The translations under genes were made by a program, and so were the position numbers. 10,920 nt of DNA. It comes from an uncultured Clostridia bacterium (GTDB lineage Bacteria > Bacillota > Clostridia > TANB77 > CAG-508). The notes below the pieces were generated by a model that worked only from the letters and a program-made list of their open reading frames with translations, had not been told where the DNA came from and did not search any database. This document shows positions 7,825-10,920 of this stretch, piece by piece. Numbering within the stretch: position 1 is the first letter of the stretch; every line of letters begins with the position of its first letter. Location: assembly GCA_948852945.1 (NCBI GenBank), contig CAQPBJ010000032.1, positions 1 to 10,920 of the forward strand, in the 5' to 3' direction.

Positions 7825-7853
7825 ATTATAACATCAAAATAATAAATTGTAAA
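7825..7853 (-). promoter_or_regulatory. rnc: Sigma-A-type promoter for rnc
   Basis: On the - strand TTTACA (7853-7848), a 17-base spacer and a perfect TATAAT (7830-7825), about 40 bases before the GTG. This gives a leader of roughly 33 bases. The hexamers are identical to those before the cysteine-cluster gene. Confidence 0.85.
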
Positions 7854-7903
7854 ATATTAGTTTTACCAAAATAATTTTCAAAAAACTTTTATAAAATGAA
7901 TCC

Positions 7904-7926
7904 AGGGCCAGCAAAAGCCAGCCCCT
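7904..7926 (-). terminator. GC-rich hairpin after the cysteine-cluster gene, possible terminator
   Basis: On the - strand GGGGCTGGC, loop TTTT, GCTGGCCCT: nine pairs including three G-U. It starts 12 bases after the stop codon. The sequence after it (GGATTCATTTTATAAAAG) has no uninterrupted T run, so termination is plausible but not certain. It is much GC-richer than the neighbouring terminators. Confidence 0.55.
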
Positions 7927-7937
7927 TACACAATTCA

Positions 7938-8867
7938 CTAACAAATCCCTTCAAATTCAACTTTTTTCTTGAGAAACTCGCCGTATAAAACCTTCAAGAT
8001 ATCCTGATACGACAACCAGTCTTCTGCACACTGCCTGAAACTATACCCTCTAGTACAAGTCTTTCCTTCCAATTTTTCAGGTACTAATACCCTACCTCCA
8101 TATGGTCTGTCATCATCATCAAAGGAACAACCTGTTTTTTCCAATAAAATGCAGCCTCCGTTACTTTCGTTAGGATTCATATCACAAACATCCGCATATT
8201 TATTCCTTACCTTAACTATTATTACATCATCTTCTAACCCGGTTTGAACCTTCGGAACAAAAGTCATTGAAATATAGCCTTTAGAAATAATAGCTCTCAT
8301 TTTTTCCAATGATATATTCCTAAAATCCTTAGGTGAAAAATAACACCCAGAATTCTTACAACACTTGCCTCCACATATTGCACATTGTAATTTGTCAAAA
8401 CTCTCTTCTGGGCGTGATAAAGATAACAAATAGTAACAGACGTTGTTTACGATGGCTTCATAATACAACCATTCCTTAATGGCTTCATTTTCTCCGTACA
8501 GTGGTATACATGACAATTTCCCATTTATTTCTCGCGGAATCATCAGCTTGCAACCTTTTGGTCTACTACGATAATCTTTACATGTACATCCCTCGTTCTC
8601 TTTCCAAAAAGCACATATTCCCTTTTCAGGATTAGCAGTTCTTTGAATCTTCTCGCACCCTTTCTGAGGTACCCTAAGAATATAACCTGCTCTAGCATTT
8701 TCGGAATCTAATACGGGATAAAACATTATCTGATTTTCGTAATACAATTTCAGAATGGAATTAAACGTCAGCTCTTCAAAATCTTCTGGCGCATATATTC
8801 CTCCTCCATTCCGGCAGCATCTTCCTCCGCAACTCGTGCAGAGTTTCTGATTTGTGTACTGAATCAT
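7938..8867 (-). CDS. Duplicated cysteine-cluster (YkgJ-like) protein
   Basis: Cysteine-rich cytosolic protein of 309 residues with 22 cysteines, built as two tandem copies of a cysteine-cluster domain like the YkgJ/UPF0153 family, whose members are thought to bind zinc or iron. Copy 1 (about 8-145) has CTSCGGRCC (C10, C13, C17, C18), then GGGIYAPEDFEELT, C71, C85, C94, C96 and RPKGCKLMIP-GKLSC (C106, C120). Copy 2 (about 160-300) repeats CAICGGKCC (C162, C165, C169, C170), YFSPKDFRNIS, C228, C239, C247 and RPYGGRVLVP-GKTC (C271). The cysteine matching C106 is absent in copy 2. There is no signal peptide, membrane segment or recognisable catalytic motif, so function is unknown. The ATG follows AGGAGG at 5 bases. 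It has its own promoter, its DNA is richer in G+C than its neighbours, and it interrupts the acpP-rnc order, which suggests acquisition by transfer. Confidence 0.8.
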   Translation of the reverse strand: MIQYTNQKLCTSCGGRCCRNGGGIYAPEDFEELTFNSILKLYYENQIMFYPVLDSENARAGYILRVPQKGCEKIQRTANPEKGICAFWKENEGCTCKDYRSRPKGCKLMIPREINGKLSCIPLYGENEAIKEWLYYEAIVNNVCYYLLSLSRPEESFDKLQCAICGGKCCKNSGCYFSPKDFRNISLEKMRAIISKGYISMTFVPKVQTGLEDDVIIVKVRNKYADVCDMNPNESNGGCILLEKTGCSFDDDDRPYGGRVLVPEKLEGKTCTRGYSFRQCAEDWLSYQDILKVLYGEFLKKKVEFEGIC

Positions 8868-8872
8868 TCTTT

Positions 8873-8917
8873 CCTCCTACTCTAAATTATCATCCTCTCC
8901 TTAAAAGAAACTAGGAG
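8873..8917 (-). promoter_or_regulatory. Leader with a possible anti-Shine-Dalgarno sequence
   Basis: In the - strand leader, CTCCTA (8917-8912) can pair with TAGGAG of the true ribosome-binding site (8879-8874). Its first five bases can instead pair with AGGAG (8901-8897). The two pairings exclude each other. This is visible complementarity only; both helices are short. Confidence 0.3.
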
Positions 8918-8937
8918 TATTATCAAGTTACCTTTCA

Positions 8938-8966
8938 ATTATACCACTTTTCTTTAGTTATGTAAA
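8938..8966 (-). promoter_or_regulatory. Sigma-A-type promoter for the cysteine-cluster gene
   Basis: On the - strand TTTACA (8966-8961), a 17-base spacer and a perfect TATAAT (8943-8938). Transcription would start near 8931, giving a leader of about 64 bases. Confidence 0.85.
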
Positions 8967-9020
8967 CTTTGCATTATTCATAAATCTACAACTAAATATT
9001 CCCTCCTCATTTATAAGCAG

Positions 9021-9087
9021 AACAATAGTGGGCTGATAAAAATTTGCTAAACTTTAATAAGCAACGTTCAGCCCACGTTTAATTGTT
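9021..9087. repeat. Nested hairpin H1
   Basis: The central stem GTGGGCTGA (9028-9036) / TCAGCCCAC (9068-9076) is a perfect 9 bp. Inside it TTGCT (9044-9048) pairs with AGCAA (9060-9064). Outside it AACAAT (9021-9026) pairs with ATTGTT (9082-9087). The strand on which it acts is unknown. No T run follows on the - strand, so it is not an ordinary terminator. Confidence 0.6.
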
Positions 9088-9090
9088 CGT

Positions 9091-9120
9091 CCGCGAAAAT
9101 TCTGAAAGAATTTTCTGTGG
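9091..9120. repeat. Hairpin H2
   Basis: GAAAATTCT (9095-9103) pairs perfectly with AGAATTTTC (9107-9115) around a 3-base loop. CCGC (9091-9094) pairs with GTGG (9117-9120) past a bulged T. No T tract follows on either strand. Confidence 0.6.
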
Positions 9121-9126
9121 AATGTA

Positions 9127-9168
9127 TTTATATTATAGGAAGTTCGGAGAACTTTCCTATAATATAAA
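9127..9168. repeat. Palindrome B of a three-member intergenic family
   Basis: Arms of 19 bases (9127-9145) and 20 bases (9149-9168) are complementary with one bulged base, around a GGA loop. The + strand core ATATTATAGGAAGTTCGGAG matches palindromes A and C. It lies immediately downstream of the acpP terminator. Confidence 0.75.
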
Positions 9169-9199
9169 AAAACAATCTATGATAAATCATAAATTGTTT
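9163..9199 (-). terminator. acpP: Intrinsic terminator of acpP
   Basis: On the - strand AAACAAT, an internal 2x2 loop, ATGAT, a 2-base loop, ATCAT and ATTGTTT form a 7+5 bp stem. It is followed by a continuing T run, TTTTTTAT, about 25 bases after the acpP stop codon. Confidence 0.8.
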
Positions 9200-9222
9200 C
9201 TTACTCAATTAATAGTTTATTA

Positions 9223-9462
9223 TTAAACATTTTCTTTTATATAATCAACTACGTCACCCACAGTAGTAACTTTTTCAGCGTCAGCATCTGGTATTTCTAT
9301 ATCAAATTCTTCTTCTAATGCCATAACTAATTCAACTATATCTAAAGAATCAGCTCCTAAATCATCTATAAATGATGCTTCCATTGTTACTGAAGCTTCA
9401 GCTACTCCTAATTGTTCAACAATAATTCCTTTAACTTTTTCGAAAACTTCCTCTGTATTCAT
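9223..9462 (-). CDS. acpP: Acyl carrier protein
   Basis: Small acidic carrier of acyl intermediates in fatty-acid and phospholipid synthesis. Its 79 residues are standard. The motif LGADSLDIVELVMALEEEF contains S39, the site of 4'-phosphopantetheine attachment, and the protein has the expected acidic helix II and C-terminal VGDVVDYIKE. The ATG is preceded by GAGGAGGTG at 9 bases. It lies 81 bases after plsX with its own promoter in the gap and its own terminator after it. It can therefore be made separately from plsX at a high level, which fits an abundant protein. FabD/FabG/FabF genes are not in the window, so the rest of the fatty-acid cluster must be elsewhere. Confidence 0.97.
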   Translation of the reverse strand: MNTEEVFEKVKGIIVEQLGVAEASVTMEASFIDDLGADSLDIVELVMALEEEFDIEIPDADAEKVTTVGDVVDYIKENV

Positions 9463-9504
9463 TTATAAGAACACCTCCTCTTTTTCTAAAATGTACTTTT
9501 TACT

Positions 9505-9534
9505 ATTATTATTCTATGCAATATAAAATGTCAA
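9505..9534 (-). promoter_or_regulatory. acpP: Probable promoter for acpP
   Basis: On the - strand a perfect -35 TTGACA (9534-9529), an 18-base spacer and -10 AATAAT (9510-9505). The -35 begins 9 bases after the plsX stop codon, so it sits in the short plsX-acpP gap. Confidence 0.65.
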
Positions 9535-9543
9535 GATGTTTTT

Positions 9544-10575
9544 TTATTTTTCTTCTTTATTTCCTTTTTCAAATTCTTCAATCATCTTTGGAACAGCTTT
9601 GTTCTCAACAAATTTTTCTGCTTGCTTAATAGTAAATTCAAATAAAATTTCATCACTACTTCCATGAGCTTTTACAACTGGTTTTTTCACCCCTAAAAAT
9701 AGAGCTCCTCCATATGATTTATAATCAACAGATTTAGCAAAACCTTTAATGGCAGGCAATGAAGGTGCCGCACATATTGTAGTAAAAAGATTTTTCTTTA
9801 AATTTTCTGTTAACGATTTCTTTACAAATTTTCCAAGGCCTTCTACAGATTTTAAGAAAATATTACCTGTAAATCCATCAGTAACAATAGCATCAATTTC
9901 ACCAGAAAAGGCATCTCTGCCCTCTACATTACCAACAAAATTTATCCCTAATTCTTCTGATTTTTCTTTTAATAACAAATATGACTCTTTGGTCAAATCA
10001 TTACCTTTAGTTTCTTCTGTTCCTATATTTAATAATCCAATTGTAGGTTTTTCAATTCCAAAAGTATTTCGCAAATATATTGTAGACATTAATGCAAACT
10101 GAAGTAAATTAATTGGCTTGCAATTAGTATTAGCTCCACAATCCATAAGTAATAATTGACTATGGTAAGCAGGTAAAATTCCACCTAAAGCAGGTCTATC
10201 TATCCCTTTTATTCTTCCAACTAATAAAGTAGCCCCTGTAAGTAATGCTCCTGAATTACCAGCCGAAATAAATACATCTCCCTCATCTTCTTTAAGCATT
10301 TTAAATCCTACTACCATCGAAGAATCTTTTTTATGTTTAATAGCCACTGTAGGTATATCTTCCATTTCTATAGTTTCAGTAGCATTTTTTATAATTAATC
10401 TATTAGAAATTTCTTCAGGCTCTTTACCATAAAATTCTTTAAATTTGCTTCTAATAATTTCTTCTTTACCTATTAAAACAATTTCTGATTTAACCTGATT
10501 TACCGCTTTATATGCTCCTTTAATTGTAGCATCTGGTGCATTATCTCCACCCATTGCGTCCAATAATATTTTCAT
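9544..10575 (-). CDS. plsX: Phosphate acyltransferase PlsX
   Basis: Converts acyl-ACP and phosphate to acyl-phosphate, the donor used by the PlsY glycerol-3-phosphate acyltransferase. It is a soluble, membrane-associated enzyme at the entry to phospholipid synthesis. Its 343 residues are typical. Visible family signatures are the N-terminal MKILLDAMGGDNAP, SAGNSGALL (104-112), the DCGAN segment (135-139), LLNIGTEETKG (171-181) and the strongly conserved VEGRDAFSGEIDAIVTDGF region (about 207-225). The sequence is intact from start to stop. The ATG follows AGAGGGGGA. It is paired with acpP, as is common in Firmicutes. I see no FapR-type operator in its leader. Confidence 0.97.
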   Translation of the reverse strand: MKILLDAMGGDNAPDATIKGAYKAVNQVKSEIVLIGKEEIIRSKFKEFYGKEPEEISNRLIIKNATETIEMEDIPTVAIKHKKDSSMVVGFKMLKEDEGDVFISAGNSGALLTGATLLVGRIKGIDRPALGGILPAYHSQLLLMDCGANTNCKPINLLQFALMSTIYLRNTFGIEKPTIGLLNIGTEETKGNDLTKESYLLLKEKSEELGINFVGNVEGRDAFSGEIDAIVTDGFTGNIFLKSVEGLGKFVKKSLTENLKKNLFTTICAAPSLPAIKGFAKSVDYKSYGGALFLGVKKPVVKAHGSSDEILFEFTIKQAEKFVENKAVPKMIEEFEKGNKEEK

Positions 10576-10611
10576 ATTAGTCCCCCTCTTGGCTAATTGT
10601 ATACGTTAATT

Positions 10612-10640
10612 ATTTTATTATGATAGTATAAAAAAATCAA
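10612..10640 (-). promoter_or_regulatory. plsX: Probable promoter for plsX
   Basis: On the - strand TTGATT (10640-10635), a 17-base spacer and TAAAAT (10617-10612), about 40 bases before the ATG. Both hexamers are near consensus, but the surrounding DNA is so AT-rich that chance matches are possible. Confidence 0.55.
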
Positions 10641-10679
10641 GTTGTATTTACAATATTTAATAAATTTTATGTAAAAAGA

Positions 10680-10728
10680 AAATTTATATTATAAGAAGCT
10701 CAATAAATCTTCATATAATATAAAATTT
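10680..10728. repeat. Palindrome C of a three-member intergenic family
   Basis: Arms at 10680-10698 and 10709-10728 are complementary apart from one bulge and one mismatch, around a 10-base loop. The + strand core ATATTATAAGAAGCTCAATA matches the - strand of palindrome A at almost every base of the first 16. It lies between the tuf terminator and the plsX promoter. Confidence 0.75.
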
Positions 10729-10761
10729 ACTGATTAAAAACTTAAGTAGAAAAAAAGTTGG

Positions 10762-10810
10762 AAAACAAAAATAGCAAGGAATTTACAAATAAATGTAATC
10801 CTTGCTATTT
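10762..10810 (-). terminator. tuf: Intrinsic terminator of tuf
   Basis: On the - strand AAATAGCAAGGA (10810-10799) pairs with TCCTTGCTATTT (10780-10769), a perfect 12-bp stem. It extends past a bulge by TACA/TGTA and is followed by TTGTTTTCC. It begins 18 bases after the tuf stop codon. Confidence 0.88.
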
Positions 10811-10828
10811 ATATGTTTCATTTAAATA

Positions 10829-10920
10829 TTATTCAATAATATCAGAAACGATACCAGAACCTACAGTTCTACCACCTTCACGAATAGCGAATCTTAATCC
10901 TTTTTCGATAGCGATAGGAG
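10829..10920 (-). CDS. tuf: Elongation factor Tu, C-terminal end (partial)
   Basis: The last 29 residues and stop codon of EF-Tu, which delivers aminoacyl-tRNA to the ribosome. The fragment ends GLRFAIREGGRTVGSGIVSD followed by IIE, the characteristic end of EF-Tu domain 3. The 5' part lies beyond the window edge, so this is truncation by the window and not a broken gene. A strong terminator follows, so plsX downstream is expected to rely on its own promoter. Confidence 0.93.
   Translation of the reverse strand, partial: PIAIEKGLRFAIREGGRTVGSGIVSDIIE

Larger units (their letters stand above)
8968..9222. other. Non-coding, hairpin-dense stretch between acpP and the cysteine-cluster gene
   Basis: No credible open reading frame is seen on either strand. 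From high to low coordinates it holds the acpP terminator, palindrome B, a second and a third hairpin, then about 50 bases of plain AT-rich sequence before the downstream promoter. The hairpins follow each other with gaps of 1 to 6 bases. I do not recognise a known riboswitch or small RNA. Confidence 0.6.

Noticed and set aside
8882..8893. Three-codon leader ORF (ATG ATA ATT TAG) before the cysteine-cluster gene
   Set aside because: Its AAGGAG is only about 3 bases from the ATG, too close for good initiation, and such a short frame is expected by chance.
9021..9120. Known riboswitch or T-box
   Set aside because: Hairpins are clear, but I find no conserved T-box, SAM, FMN, TPP or similar core sequence, so I do not assign a class.
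9749..10102. 117-codon open frame on the + strand inside plsX
   Set aside because: It is antisense to conserved PlsX motifs and has no protein-like features.
10576..10660. FapR-type operator before plsX
   Set aside because: I looked for the TTAGTACC-type palindrome used to control plsX in Bacillus relatives and found none.
1..10920. CRISPR array, tRNA or rRNA genes, or a transposase
   Set aside because: No regularly spaced direct repeats, no cloverleaf-like sequence and no transposase frame were seen on either strand.

Overview
The window is AT-rich chromosomal DNA. Its strong AAGGAGG-type Shine-Dalgarno sites, gene content and gene order point to a low-GC Firmicute of the Clostridia type. 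Supporting features are a plsX-acpP-rnc cluster with an Elp3-like radical SAM gene directly after rnc, a YitT protein, an M18 aminopeptidase and a clostridial-type Ogg. I cannot name the species from the sequence.

Layout. murE alone lies on the + strand (39-1538) and ends at a perfect bidirectional terminator. Everything else runs on the - strand. In the order of transcription (high to low coordinates) these are: the 3' end of tuf (EF-Tu, cut by the window edge) and its terminator; plsX and acpP (phospholipid/fatty-acid synthesis), each with a visible sigma-A-like promoter; the acpP terminator; a 355-bp non-coding stretch packed with hairpins; a GC-richer gene for a duplicated cysteine-cluster (YkgJ-like) protein with its own consensus promoter; rnc (RNase III), again with its own promoter, closely followed by an Elp3-like radical SAM gene; a YitT-family membrane protein; ogg (8-oxoguanine DNA glycosylase); an M18 aminopeptidase; and a PHP-domain phosphoesterase.

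How the genes fit together. The backbone is housekeeping: cell-wall precursor synthesis (murE), the acyl-phosphate/ACP branch (plsX, acpP), RNA processing (rnc), a probable tRNA-modifying enzyme, DNA repair (ogg), peptide turnover (M18) and translation (tuf). The exception is about 7.9-9.17 kb, where a cysteine-rich gene of different base composition, flanked by hairpins, lies between acpP and rnc and looks like an accessory insertion.

Most worth a second look: (1) this insertion and its array of consecutive hairpins; (2) a family of three related palindromes sharing the core ATATTATARGAAG at 5.07, 9.13 and 10.68 kb; (3) a terminator-like hairpin whose 3' arm carries the YitT ribosome-binding site; (4) MurE with two altered substrate-pocket motifs (DQVR for DNPR, GLGHD for GKGHE); and (5) the asymmetric cysteine loss in the duplicated cysteine-cluster protein. 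I found no complete new defence or mobile system, CRISPR array, tRNA or rRNA.
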